Program-made: the position numbers and the translations under genes
Source of the DNA: Pseudofrankia coriaricola
GTDB lineage: Bacteria; Actinomycetota; Actinomycetes; Frankiales; Frankiaceae
Assembly: GCF_001854805.1 (NCBI RefSeq)
Contig: NZ_MBLO01000277.1
Location: 1 to 63,015 of the forward strand
Direction of reading: 5' to 3'
Length of the DNA stretch: 63,015 nt
In this document: piece after piece, positions 1 to 8,443 of the stretch
How the letters are laid out: each line of letters opens with the position of its first letter
Numbering within the stretch: position 1 is the first letter of the stretch
Notes under the pieces: generated by a model
Databases searched by the model: none
Told to the model about the DNA's origin: nothing
Seen by the model: the letters and a program-made list of their open reading frames with translations, nothing else

Positions 1-121
1 CCCCGAACGTGTGCAACTGGACCTGGGCAGACCCACCCGGCCGCTCGGTGACCCGCACACAGGCCACGATCTCGTCCTTGTGCACGTCCAGACCGGCGCA
101 CCGCGCCACCTGCGCTTCCAT
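1..121 (-). mobile_element. IS110-family transposase, N-terminus only (cut by window edge)
   Basis: An ATG at 121 opens a frame of 40 codons with no stop before the window edge. It contains CAGLDVHKDEIVACVRV, the first block of the DEDD transposase/recombinase of IS110 elements, in which the Asp of GLDVHKD is a catalytic acid. IS110 enzymes use a RuvC-like N-terminal domain and a C-terminal Ser domain; the rest lies outside the window. The right end of the element should fall just beyond 121, but no inverted repeat is expected in this family and none is evident. Confidence 0.85.
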
Positions 122-427
122 CAGACCCCCAGACGGTCGTCCCGACAGGACAGGGCGGCCACCCGGGGGGATCCGATGATCAAAGAGTCTAGAGGTCGCG
201 CTCGAAGCAGCAGTCCCACGTGCCTGCAGATCCCCACGTCACACTAAGCGACGGGCTCAACCTTCGGCACCAAGCTCGCCCGACGTCGTCCAGGTGACCA
301 CAGGCATTTTCCGACGCCCCACGTGGCCGGCGACGCCGGCCCTCACCACTAAGCGGGTACCTCGGCGCATGAGGTGTAGAAGGTTGCCGCGGCTCCCGCC
401 GTCGGTCTGCGAGAGCTCACGGGGCGG
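122..427. other. Intergenic, no gene recognised
   Basis: About 300 bases between the IS110 gene and the DUF302 gene. No frame with family resemblance was seen. It may hold the IS110 5' end and scar sequence. Confidence 0.5.
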
Positions 428-958
428 TCACGAAGCGAGTTCCTCGGGCACTGGGGCGCCGAGCCTCGTGAGTAGATTCGCGACCAGCCGATCGAGGTGG
501 CGGCCGACCTCGGCGATGGCGGGGTTGCCGTAGCTGTCGAACAGCGTGCTTGGCTGGTCTATCGCGAAACGAGTGTCGCCCTCGGTGTTGGCGTAGATGA
601 CCGTGCGCAGGGGTGCGTACAGCATCACGGTCGGGTCGTGGCGGAACATGCGTTCGGCGATCGTGTGGTTGCCCATCAGGTACTCGACGCACTTCCAGTC
701 CGAGGGCGAACCGGCCATCGTGGCGGTGACGTCGCTGCGCCAGTAGATCATGAACCCGTGCGGCGCGTTGATCTCGGCGAGTTCGAGGGCGGCGTCCCAG
801 GTGGCGAGCAGCCCGAACCGGGCGAGGTCTACCGCGGGGACGAGCTCCTCATATCGCGACACGGCCCGGTCGTAGGGCAGGGGCACCGCAACGTCGAGCC
901 GGCGCACCAGGTGCTCAGTGACGCATACGGGCTCAGTAGTGTGTACGGGGACTGTCAT
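428..958 (-). CDS. DUF302-like domain protein
   Basis: The product is 176 aa, starting at ATG 958. The central part, with PHGFMIYWRSDV, YLMGNHTIAERMFRHDP, YAPLRTVIY and FAIDQPSTLFDSYGNPAI, fits the DUF302 alpha/beta fold: a small soluble domain of unknown function that often binds a hydrophobic or haem ligand. There is no signal peptide or membrane segment. Downstream and upstream neighbours are broken genes, so no operon context helps. Function is unknown; assignment is by remembered family pattern only. Confidence 0.65.
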   Translation of the reverse strand: MTVPVHTTEPVCVTEHLVRRLDVAVPLPYDRAVSRYEELVPAVDLARFGLLATWDAALELAEINAPHGFMIYWRSDVTATMAGSPSDWKCVEYLMGNHTIAERMFRHDPTVMLYAPLRTVIYANTEGDTRFAIDQPSTLFDSYGNPAIAEVGRHLDRLVANLLTRLGAPVPEELAS

Positions 959-1126
959 GAACTTCTCCGCATGTCAGCTCGCTCGACAGCACAACACGCC
1001 GCTGTCGGTCAAATACAGAGGGATGTCTACCCGGTCGACGTCGGCGGGCAAACGGCTGTCCGCCGTGCATCGCCTGGACCAGGTGGCTTTGGTGGTCCGG
1101 CAAGGTCGCCAACCACGGCGGCAAGG

Positions 1127-1456
1127 TTCAGGTACCCGTGCGTTCGCCGGCAGCGGCTCTAGCCCCGCCGGGTCGCCGCCTCCAGTGGCCGCGACGACGA
1201 GCACGTCCTCGCCCGCGAGCCCGGCCAGCGCGGGCCGGATCAGCTGGTCGGCGTCGGTCGCGACCGTCCCCTGGTTGACAAGCACGACCCGCCGCCCGGA
1301 CAGTTCGCGCCACCAGGCCGGCGCCCGCCAGCCGAGGTCGACCGGCTGGCGTGGCGGTCCGACGAAGGCGACCTGGGGATGGGTGAGCGCGACGAAGTCG
1401 TCGAGGTCGCCGTCGACCATCGCGCGGATGTGGCGGACCGTCACGTCGACGAGCAC
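1127..1456 (-). pseudogene. Glycosyltransferase (MGT/GT1-type) internal fragment
   Basis: About 110 codons resemble the linker and start of the C-terminal nucleotide-sugar domain of macrolide-type glycosyltransferases: HPQVAFVGPP, then VVLVNQGTVATDADQLIRPA and LVVAATGG. The acceptor domain (about 200 residues) is missing upstream. After PANARVPE the frame loses resemblance, although family members would continue for another 100 residues with the donor-binding His/Gly-rich motif. It is therefore a fragment truncated at both ends. Confidence 0.7.
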
Positions 1457-1528
1457 GTCGCGGTCGAGCCCCGTGATCGCCGGCCGGGGCGCCCGGACAA
1501 CGACGGGGGCGACCGCCGGGGCGGGCCG

Positions 1529-1846
1529 CCCCTGCTCAACTCGAACGGCACGCTGTGGGGCGGCGCCGGTCTGGGCGCCGCCGTCGCCGAGCAGGTGCTG
1601 GGGCGTTCCGTGATCTGGGCGAACGTGCAGTACATCAGTCCGATCCGGGCCGGCGAGCGGCTTCAGCTGCGGTGGAGGCCGGATGGCGTGGCCGGAGCCT
1701 GTCTCAGGCCGTCGTGCGGGGAGCGGTGGACGGGCGGCCGGCGCTACTCGTCCCTGGGACCTTCGGCGCCCGCGCCGATGACGCGGGCGAGAACACCGAC
1801 CGGCACCTGGTGGCGCCGCCCATCAACGTGCTGGCGCCGGAAGGCA
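1529..1846 (+). pseudogene. Acyl-CoA thioesterase (TesB-like) fragment, frameshifted
   Basis: One frame (1529-1679) reads NSNGTLWGGAGLGAAVAEQV then VIWANVQYISPIRAGE, the beginning of the hotdog fold of TesB-like acyl-CoA thioesterases. The similarity then jumps to the neighbouring frame (about 1693-1846) with SLSQAVVRGAVDGRPALLVP, the continuation of the same strand-turn-strand. The second hotdog repeat is absent. A frameshift plus a 3' truncation make this a dead gene. Another thioesterase scrap, the C-terminal end, occurs at 31091-31260 on the other strand. Confidence 0.65.
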
Positions 1847-1980
1847 CCGAGGACCGGGGAGTCGGGCGTCACCCGCCACCTGGCGGGTGATGCCCGTCGG
1901 ACGGCGGGTCGTGGTGCGGGATGCGTGAGGTGCAGCATGCGTCTGACGGTCAGGTCAGGACGTCGATGACGGGAGAGCCA

Positions 1981-2976
1981 ATGACGACCACGACTCCGGC
2001 ACCTTCTGCTGTCGGCCCGCCGCCTCCGTTCGACCTCGAGCTGGCCGCCGTTCTGGACGTCTTGGGCGATCAGATGTCGCTCCCGGTGACAGTGGACATG
2101 ATCCCGGCGATGCGGGCGTCCTTCGCACAGTGGAGGACCTCGGATGAGGATCTGAGCCGCGGCGGGGCGTTCGAGGTCCAGGATCTGTCGGTGCCCGGGC
2201 CGCCCGGCGCGCCAGCGGTCTCCCTGTTGGTGTGCCGGCCCACGGCGACCAGCGCGCCGATGGCGGCGATCTACTACATGCATGCCGGAGGCATGATCCT
2301 CGGCGACAACCGGTTGGGCCTCCCGGAGGCGCTCGACTGGGCGCAGGAGCTGAACCTCGCGATCGTCTCCGTGGAATACCGTCTCGCCCCCGAGCATCCG
2401 CACCCCGCGCCGGTGGAGGACTGCTACGCGGGGCTGGTGTGGACGGCCACCCATGCCGGCGACCTGGGCGTGGATCCGGATCGGATCATTGTCGCCGGTG
2501 GCAGTGCGGGGGGCGGTCTGGCCGCGGCGGTCGCGCTGCTCGCCCGGGACCGCGGCGGCCCACCCCTGGCCGGGCAGATGCTGATGTGCCCGATGATCGA
2601 CGATCGGAACGACAGCCCGTCCAGTCGCCAGATGGCCGGACAGGGGGTGTGGGATCGCAATGCGAACAGCACGGGCTGGTCGGCACTGCTTGGGGCCGGG
2701 TGTGGCGGCCCGGACGTCTCGCCCTACGCCGCGCCGGCCCGGGCCGCCGACCTGTCAGGGCTTCCAACGGCCTTCGTCGATGTCGGCTCGGCGGAGACCT
2801 TCCGGGACGAGGACGTCACCTACGCCACCCGTATCTGGCAGGCCGGCGGCCGCGCTGAGCTGCACGTGTGGCCGGGAGGCTTCCATGGATTCGACCGCAC
2901 GGCTCCGCAGGCCGCGATCTCGCGGGACGCCAAGGCGGCGCGGGTACGTTGGCTGCGCAGGGTTCTGCAGGCATGA
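1981..2976 (+). CDS. Alpha/beta hydrolase, hormone-sensitive-lipase family esterase
   Basis: The product is 331 aa from ATG 1981, chosen because GGGAGAG sits just upstream; earlier in-frame starts lie in non-conserved sequence. The oxyanion motif is HAGG (YYMHAGGMILGD) in place of the usual HGGG, followed by EYRLAPEHPHPAPVEDC and the nucleophile elbow GGSAGGG. The acid is expected near DVGSAETFRDED and the base is the His of GGFHGFD. No signal peptide is visible, so it is cytoplasmic and probably acts on short acyl or lactone esters. It is followed 75 bases later by a PucR-like regulator on the same strand. Confidence 0.88.
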   Translation: MTTTTPAPSAVGPPPPFDLELAAVLDVLGDQMSLPVTVDMIPAMRASFAQWRTSDEDLSRGGAFEVQDLSVPGPPGAPAVSLLVCRPTATSAPMAAIYYMHAGGMILGDNRLGLPEALDWAQELNLAIVSVEYRLAPEHPHPAPVEDCYAGLVWTATHAGDLGVDPDRIIVAGGSAGGGLAAAVALLARDRGGPPLAGQMLMCPMIDDRNDSPSSRQMAGQGVWDRNANSTGWSALLGAGCGGPDVSPYAAPARAADLSGLPTAFVDVGSAETFRDEDVTYATRIWQAGGRAELHVWPGGFHGFDRTAPQAAISRDAKAARVRWLRRVLQA

Positions 2977-3051
2977 CTCGAGGCCCCCGGACCGGGCGCA
3001 GCCGTCCGTATACGGCTGGGCACCGGCGGTTGCGGCAGGCACGATGTAGCG

Positions 3052-4107
3052 GTGAGAGAGCTCGTCGCGAAGCTGGCAGCGCTCGACCCCGACGCGGGCG
3101 CCGCCGTCAAGGTGATCGCCTATTTCGACCGGCTCATCGAAGGGCAAGCTGGCCTGGAGCCGATCGTGCGCGGCGCGGCGGTGCTCGCGGGCTGCCCGGC
3201 GCGGCTCATCGACGACGAGCGCCGGGTGCACATCGAGATCGAGGCCGACGGTCGGCGGCGCGACGCTGTCACCCGCCCGGATCCGGCGTGGCTGAGCGCA
3301 CCTGTTGTCCCCGGCGGTCCCCAGGCGCTCTGGCTGGAGCGCCCTGGCCCGGCAGGTCCGATCGACGCGATGGTGCTCGAGCGGGCCACGGCGGCGGCCC
3401 GCGTCGTCCTCGCACGGACCAGGCGCGGCGTCGCGGCCGGCTGCGTGACACCGCACGACCCGGCTTCGGTCGAGGTGGTGCTCGACGCGACGGTCCCCGC
3501 GGACCTCCGTCTCAACGCCGCCCGGCGTCTTGGTCTGGACCGTACCGCCCGGGCACGGGCGGTGGCGCTGGAAGGTGGTCTGGCGCGAGTCGAGGCTGCT
3601 TCGGGGTCCCAAGCGCCGGACCCGGATGTCGGCCGCCGGCGTGCGGGTGTCGGCCCGGCGGTGGCGGTGCTGGAGCTACCCTCGTCCTGGGCGGCGGCGC
3701 GGACGGCGCTGCGCCTGACCGCCGACGGCACCGCATCGGACCCAGGCCCGAGGATCGTCCACGCCGACCATCTGGGCGGGCTCGCCGTCCTCGCCGCCGC
3801 GGTCGTCGCCGCGACGGAGCCGGCGCCCGACGTCCGCGCCCTGGAACGCGTGGGGGCCGACGCGCCGTGGATGCTCGCCACCCTCGACGCCATCGCCTCG
3901 AGCCCGAGCCTGCGCGCCGCGGCGGGCGTCCTCTCGGTGCACCACTCGACGCTGCAGGATCGGATCGCTCGCGCGGAGCACCTGCTCGGCTGGTCGATCC
4001 GCGAGCCGCAGGGACGCCTCCGTCTCCAGCTCGCGCTCGTCTTACGACGCCTGCACAGGAACCGGCCCCTCGAGGCGGAATGGGATCGACGACCACCCTG
4101 GACGTAG
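3052..4107 (+). CDS. PucR-like transcriptional regulator
   Basis: The product is 351 aa from GTG 3052. The last 60 residues form a helix-turn-helix of PucR type: ASSPSLRAAAGVLSVHHSTL then QDRIARAEHLLGW and LRLQLALVLRRL. The N-terminal 290 residues are an Ala-rich sensor region without a catalytic motif and without membrane spans. PucR-family proteins usually control adjacent catabolic genes. Here the natural candidates are the upstream esterase and the downstream FMN dehydrogenase, which starts 147 bases after this stop. The effector is unknown. Confidence 0.75.
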   Translation: MRELVAKLAALDPDAGAAVKVIAYFDRLIEGQAGLEPIVRGAAVLAGCPARLIDDERRVHIEIEADGRRRDAVTRPDPAWLSAPVVPGGPQALWLERPGPAGPIDAMVLERATAAARVVLARTRRGVAAGCVTPHDPASVEVVLDATVPADLRLNAARRLGLDRTARARAVALEGGLARVEAASGSQAPDPDVGRRRAGVGPAVAVLELPSSWAAARTALRLTADGTASDPGPRIVHADHLGGLAVLAAAVVAATEPAPDVRALERVGADAPWMLATLDAIASSPSLRAAAGVLSVHHSTLQDRIARAEHLLGWSIREPQGRLRLQLALVLRRLHRNRPLEAEWDRRPPWT

Positions 4108-4253
4108 CCGCATGACGACCGGGCTCTGCGGGCCGGAGGCGCGGCCCGTCAAGGCGACGGCGCGGACGCGGACGGCGGCGTGGCGCGGTCCACCGCCATG
4201 ACACGGCGGTGGACCATACGGGCCGGATTTCTGCTGATTAGGGATTGATCGCG

Positions 4254-5417
4254 ATGAGGCGGTTGGACAGCGTTGAGGACGGGCATCGACGGGCACGTCG
4301 ACGCCTGCCGAACTCCGTGTACTGGTTCATCGAGGGGGGCACCGAGGAGGAGCTCACCCTGCGGGAGAACCGCCGCGCCTTCCAGGAGGTGACCTTCCGC
4401 CCGCGGGCCGCCACCGCCTACACCAACCATGACCTGACCACCACCGTGCTCGGCACGCAGCTGTCCATGCCGGTGATCGTCTCGCCGGCCGGGTACATCC
4501 GGCTCGCGCACCGCGGCGGCGAACTGGCCGCGGCCCGCGCCGCGGCGTCCGCCGGCACCGCGATCGGGGTCAGCACCCTGTCCAGCTACCCGATCGCGGA
4601 GATCGCCGCCGCGGGCGCCCGGGCCACCTGGTACCAGCTGTACTTCGCCGGCGGCCGGCCCGGCGCCCAGATCGCCATCGACGCGGCGCGGAAGGCCGGC
4701 TGCACCGCTCTGATCCTCACCGTCGATCTCGCCGGCACCGCCGGACGGGACCGCCGCCGCCGCGCCAATGCGCCGATCAGAGTCGACCTGCGCAGCGCGC
4801 TGACCTATGCCCCCGAGATGGTGCTGCGGCCCCGGTGGCTGGCCGGATTCCTGCGCGACGGCCTCGGCCTGAACGTGCCCAACGTGCGGCTCACCCACGA
4901 CGGCCCCCCGCTGTCCGTCGCCGAGGCCAGCGCCAGCATGCGCCGCCACCCTCCGACCTGGGACGACGTCAGCTGGATCCGCGAACGCTGGGACGGCCCG
5001 ATCATCATCAAGGGAGTGCTCTCCGGCGACGACGCCCGCCGCGCGGTAGACACCGGGGCGGCCGCGGTCGTCGTGTCCAACCACGGCGGCAATGCCCTCG
5101 ACGGGACACCGGCGACGCTGCGGGTGCTGCCCGAGGTCGTCGCCGCGGTCGGGAACGACGCCGAGGTGCTCCTCGACAGCGGTGTCCGCCGCGGCGCCGA
5201 CGTCGTCAAAGCCCTCGCCCTTGGCGCCAGCGCGGTACTCGTCGGACGGGCCTACATCTGGGGCCTCGCAGCTGGCGGCGAAGAAGGCGCCCGTCAGGTA
5301 CTGGAAATCCTGCGCCACGGGATCTCCACCACGCTGTCCCTGCTCGGCTGCCCGAGCCTGGCCGACCTCGACGACACCTACCTACGCCGGCCGACCGGAC
5401 AGGGCGGAGAAAGGTGA
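4254..5417 (+). CDS. FMN-dependent alpha-hydroxy-acid dehydrogenase family, MftD-like
   Basis: The product is 387 aa from ATG 4254. It is a TIM-barrel FMN enzyme of the lactate/glycolate oxidase superfamily. The active-site Lys (IIIKGVLSGDDA, about residue 253) and His (SNHGGNALDG, about 277) are present, but the substrate-carboxylate Arg three residues after the His is Asn. That HGGN-LDGTPA pattern, the opening RRLPNSVYWFIEGGTEE and the tail LALGASAVLVGRAYIWGLAA are those I associate with MftD, which makes pre-mycofactocin. No mftA, B, C, E or F gene is in the window, so this is either an orphan paralogue or a hydroxy-acid dehydrogenase with changed substrate binding. Confidence 0.8.
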   Translation: MRRLDSVEDGHRRARRRLPNSVYWFIEGGTEEELTLRENRRAFQEVTFRPRAATAYTNHDLTTTVLGTQLSMPVIVSPAGYIRLAHRGGELAAARAAASAGTAIGVSTLSSYPIAEIAAAGARATWYQLYFAGGRPGAQIAIDAARKAGCTALILTVDLAGTAGRDRRRRANAPIRVDLRSALTYAPEMVLRPRWLAGFLRDGLGLNVPNVRLTHDGPPLSVAEASASMRRHPPTWDDVSWIRERWDGPIIIKGVLSGDDARRAVDTGAAAVVVSNHGGNALDGTPATLRVLPEVVAAVGNDAEVLLDSGVRRGADVVKALALGASAVLVGRAYIWGLAAGGEEGARQVLEILRHGISTTLSLLGCPSLADLDDTYLRRPTGQGGER

Positions 5418-5639
5418 TGATACCGGCACCGGCTGCTGCTGATGTCGGCGTCCGCTTCTCGCGCCGGGCCGTTCGTACCGGCGGGCCGCTCGGGGGATCG
5501 GAACACATTGGTGCGCCGCGCCAGCACGCCGGTCTCGTGTCGATGCGCGCGGAGCTGGGCACGGCGCACTCTTTAGCGCATTGGAACCTTGGTGGAGCTG
5601 CCCGCGCAGTCGACGGGCTCCGCCAGAGAGAGGAATAGT

Positions 5640-6395
5640 ATGTTCGAGTTAACCGGCCATGTGGCGCTGGTGACCGGCGCCGGTCGGAACATGGGTGCCG
5701 GAGCGGCCCTGGCTCTTGCCGCGCAGGGAGCCGCCGTGGCCGTCAACGATCTCGTGCCCGAGCGGGCCGAAGCAACCCGCGCGCACATCGAGTCAGACGG
5801 CGGGCGCGCCATTGCCGTGCCGTTCGACATTCTCGACCCAGAAGCCGTCATGGCAGGGGTCGCCGATGTCAAGGCGGCGTTCGGTCGGCACGTGGACATC
5901 CTGGTCAACAATGCAGGCATCCACCCCGACATGACGGCGACACCGTTCCGTCAGCTTCCCGTGGAACGCTGGCGTGGCCCAGTGGAGATCAATGTCTTCG
6001 GGTCGATGTACTGCATCCATGCGGTGCTCGAGGACATGTGTGAGCACGGGTGGGGTCGAATTGTACAGATCTCCTCCGGGGCGGGCCGTACCGGCCTGAG
6101 CATCGGCGTATCGGTGTACGGGGCCGGCAAGAGCGGGATCGAGGGTTTCATCCGCCACCTCTCCCAAGAGGTCGCCGGAACCGGGGTGACCGCCAACAGC
6201 CTGGCCCTCGGACTCATGAACAACACCGCGACCGGGGATGCGCACATCACCAGGGCACAGGCCGCCTCGATCCCGGTGAAAAGGCTGGGGACCCCGGGTG
6301 ACGTCGGCGCGGCGGTGGTCTTCCTCGCCGCCGAAGAAACGTCCTGGCTGACCGGCCAGACTATCAACCTCAACGGTGGGGCCACGATGAACTGA
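5640..6395 (+). CDS. Short-chain dehydrogenase/reductase
   Basis: The product is 251 aa from ATG 5640, preceded by GAGAGAGGA. It is a classical SDR: cofactor motif TGAGRNMGAG (residues about 12-21), NNAG, catalytic Ser in ISSGAG and YGAGK for the Tyr/Lys pair. The C-terminal WLTGQTINLNGGATMN is the usual end of the fold. Asp after the second strand (NDLVPERA) suggests NAD(H) preference. The substrate is unknown; it lies in a same-strand series from 2 to 9.5 kb, with 222 bases to the preceding gene. Confidence 0.88.
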   Translation: MFELTGHVALVTGAGRNMGAGAALALAAQGAAVAVNDLVPERAEATRAHIESDGGRAIAVPFDILDPEAVMAGVADVKAAFGRHVDILVNNAGIHPDMTATPFRQLPVERWRGPVEINVFGSMYCIHAVLEDMCEHGWGRIVQISSGAGRTGLSIGVSVYGAGKSGIEGFIRHLSQEVAGTGVTANSLALGLMNNTATGDAHITRAQAASIPVKRLGTPGDVGAAVVFLAAEETSWLTGQTINLNGGATMN

Positions 6396-6706
6396 CCGTG
6401 GGAAGCGCGCGGGATGGTGAAGACAGCCGGCATCGAGCGCCACCCCGATCTGACCACCCGCCAACCCGCCCCGGCCCAGGAAGGACCCGCCTGACCCCCC
6501 GGGGCCGTGGACCCGGCGCCCGCCGAGGCGACAACCGGCCCCGACCCTGCCCACCAACCACGAAACAATAATCAGAAGCGTCGGATCGTGACCGACGGGG
6601 CACTCTCACGATCCCGGTGGAAGATCCAGGTCGACGAAACTCGCGACTTCTTGCATATTCCTCGCGCGGATGAAGATCGCCGCGGGACCTGTGCTGCAAT
6701 CGTGGC
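6396..6706 (+). other. Intergenic before the AraC regulator
   Basis: Just over 300 bases with no family-like frame. It probably carries the end of the SDR transcript and the promoter of the AraC gene. No strong hairpin was recognised. Confidence 0.4.
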
Positions 6707-7612
6707 ATGTCTCTGGAGGAGCTTCGCGATCTGCTTGAGCGGCATGTGCGTCCCGATGGAGCCATTGCTATCGACGGGGTCCGGACCTGCAGAGCCGACC
6801 ACAACGTGGCGCCGGTGTCCTCAATGTCCGGCGCGGTGCTGGCGGTCGTCGCTCAGGGTCGCAAGCGTCTGGCGCTGGGAGACCGGGTCTACGAGTACGG
6901 CGCTGGTCAGTACGTCGTCACCTCGGTCGACCTTCCGGTGACGGGGCACTTCATCGATGCCGACGCGGGGCGCCCCGGGCTCGGTTTCGGGATGACTCTG
7001 GAGCCTGCCGCCATCGCGGAGTTGCTGCTGGCGGCAGGGCCGGGGGATCTGCCACGGTCGCCGGGCACGGCACGGCCGGGAATCGCGGTCAGTGACGCCC
7101 CGGACGAGTTGCTGGACGCTGTCGTGCGGCTGCTGCGTCTGCTTGACCGGCCACGGGACCGGAAGGCACTGGTCCCGTTGGTCAAGCGCGAGATCCTCTG
7201 GTGGTTGATGACCGGGGAACAAGGTGACGTCGTGCGTCAGCTCGGCCTGGCCGACAGTAGCCTGGCGCACATCAGACGTGCTGTGGGGTGGATCCGGGAG
7301 AACTACACCCGGCCGTTCCGGGTCGAGGAAGTAGCGCAACTTTCGGGGATGAGTGTCTCCGCCTTCCACCGGAACTTCCAGGCGGTAACGGCGATGACCC
7401 CGATCCAGTACCAGAAGCACATCCGGCTGCAGGCCGCGAGATTGCTGTTGGCGAACCGTCCGAACGACGTCACCGGTGTCGGCCACCGGGTCGGATACGA
7501 CAGTCCGGCCCAGTTCAGCCGGGAGTACCGGCGCCAGTTCGGTTTCCCGCCCAGCGTTGATGCGGTGCGCCTGCGCGGCGGAGCCGGTCCCGTTGCCGCG
7601 GCGCTGCCGTAA
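6707..7612 (+). CDS. AraC-family transcriptional regulator
   Basis: The product is 301 aa from ATG 6707. The N-terminal half (about 1-190) matches the AraC_N arm found in regulators of alcohol and aldehyde genes (GAVLAVVAQGRKRLALGDRV, YVVTSVDLPVTGHF). The C-terminal 100 residues contain two HTH motifs: FRVEEVAQLSGMSVSAFHRN and DVTGVGHRVGYDSPAQFSRE, ending in the conserved FG-PPS stretch. It likely controls the downstream oxidoreductase genes (deazaflavin-dependent reductase and aldo/keto reductase), which is inference from order alone. Confidence 0.9.
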   Translation: MSLEELRDLLERHVRPDGAIAIDGVRTCRADHNVAPVSSMSGAVLAVVAQGRKRLALGDRVYEYGAGQYVVTSVDLPVTGHFIDADAGRPGLGFGMTLEPAAIAELLLAAGPGDLPRSPGTARPGIAVSDAPDELLDAVVRLLRLLDRPRDRKALVPLVKREILWWLMTGEQGDVVRQLGLADSSLAHIRRAVGWIRENYTRPFRVEEVAQLSGMSVSAFHRNFQAVTAMTPIQYQKHIRLQAARLLLANRPNDVTGVGHRVGYDSPAQFSREYRRQFGFPPSVDAVRLRGGAGPVAAALP

Positions 7613-7794
7613 AAGCCGGCGAAGCGAAGAGGATCGTGCAACGACTCGAGAGGATCCTGCTGGCCCGGCGCTCGTGGCGGAGTTTTCATGGAGTCACCGG
7701 AACGTGCGACGGATCCCGGGGCCCTCACCACGACGAAGGAAGCGAGTAATGATGGTCACAGACCGCGCACTGACCGCCTCCGGGGAGAGAAGTT

Positions 7795-7875
7795 ATGAAG
7801 TACCGCACGCTGGGGCGGACCCGAGTCGAGGACCGCGACGTGCCCCTCGACGACGAGCGGCGGACCGGGCTGTGA
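7795..7875 (+). CDS. 26-residue mini-ORF copying an aldo/keto reductase N-terminus
   Basis: ATG 7795, after GGGGAGAGA, opens MKYRTLGRTRVEDRDVPLDD and stops at TGA 7875. Its first ten residues almost repeat MKCRTLGRTG, the start of the intact aldo/keto reductase at 8444, and the DNA matches there too. Its TGA overlaps the GTG start of the next gene (CTGTGACC), so translation could be coupled. It is either a remnant of a duplicated reductase gene whose body was replaced, or a leader peptide by exaptation. Confidence 0.5.
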   Translation: MKYRTLGRTRVEDRDVPLDDERRTGL

Positions 7876-8321
7876 CCGTGGACGACGCCGTCATCCGCGC
7901 ACTCGACATCGGACCGGACTCCTCCGCGGCCGAGCGCACGATCGACATCACGACACTGGGTGCACGTAGCGGTATCCCGCGGCGTATCGAGATCTGGCTC
8001 CACCGCGTCGACGGTCGCTGGTATCTGAGCGGCATGCCCGTACCCCGTAGCTGGTATGCGAACCTGCGCGCCCATGCTCGATTCGTCGTGCATCTCAAGC
8101 ACGGGGTCACGGCCGATCTGCCCGCGACCGCGGTGCCGGTCGACGAGCCGACACGGCGGCGGGTGATCACTGCGGTCCTCGACCTGCAGAACCGGCCCGA
8201 GATCGCCGCGCGAGTCAGCCAGCCCCAGAACTTCGACGACTGGTTCGCGCGCAGCCCGCTGGTCGAGATCGTGTTCGACGACGAGCAGTTGCGGACAGCG
8301 TCCTCGGCGCGGTCCGAATAG
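7872..8321 (+). CDS. Deazaflavin (F420)-dependent nitroreductase family protein
   Basis: The product is about 149 aa. GTG 7872 is chosen because it overlaps the stop of the mini-ORF before it; GTG 7878 is an alternative. The core, ITTLGARSGIPRRIEIWLHR then YLSGMPVPRSWYANLRAH and FVVHLKHG, is the split beta-barrel of the DDN/DUF385 family, which binds F420 and reduces quinones, enones or nitro groups. The usual membrane-anchoring N-terminus is missing, so it is probably soluble. It precedes an aldo/keto reductase by about 120 bases. Confidence 0.8.
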   Translation: MTVDDAVIRALDIGPDSSAAERTIDITTLGARSGIPRRIEIWLHRVDGRWYLSGMPVPRSWYANLRAHARFVVHLKHGVTADLPATAVPVDEPTRRRVITAVLDLQNRPEIAARVSQPQNFDDWFARSPLVEIVFDDEQLRTASSARSE

Positions 8322-8443
8322 TCCGAACCTCGCCGGCCGGTGATGTCGTGTCCGTCGTCGGGTCGGTTCCCGGCGTCAGCGCGTCGAGGCACGGGGCCGC
8401 CCACTCACCAACCACTCACCACACGCTCCGAAGGAGGAGAAGC

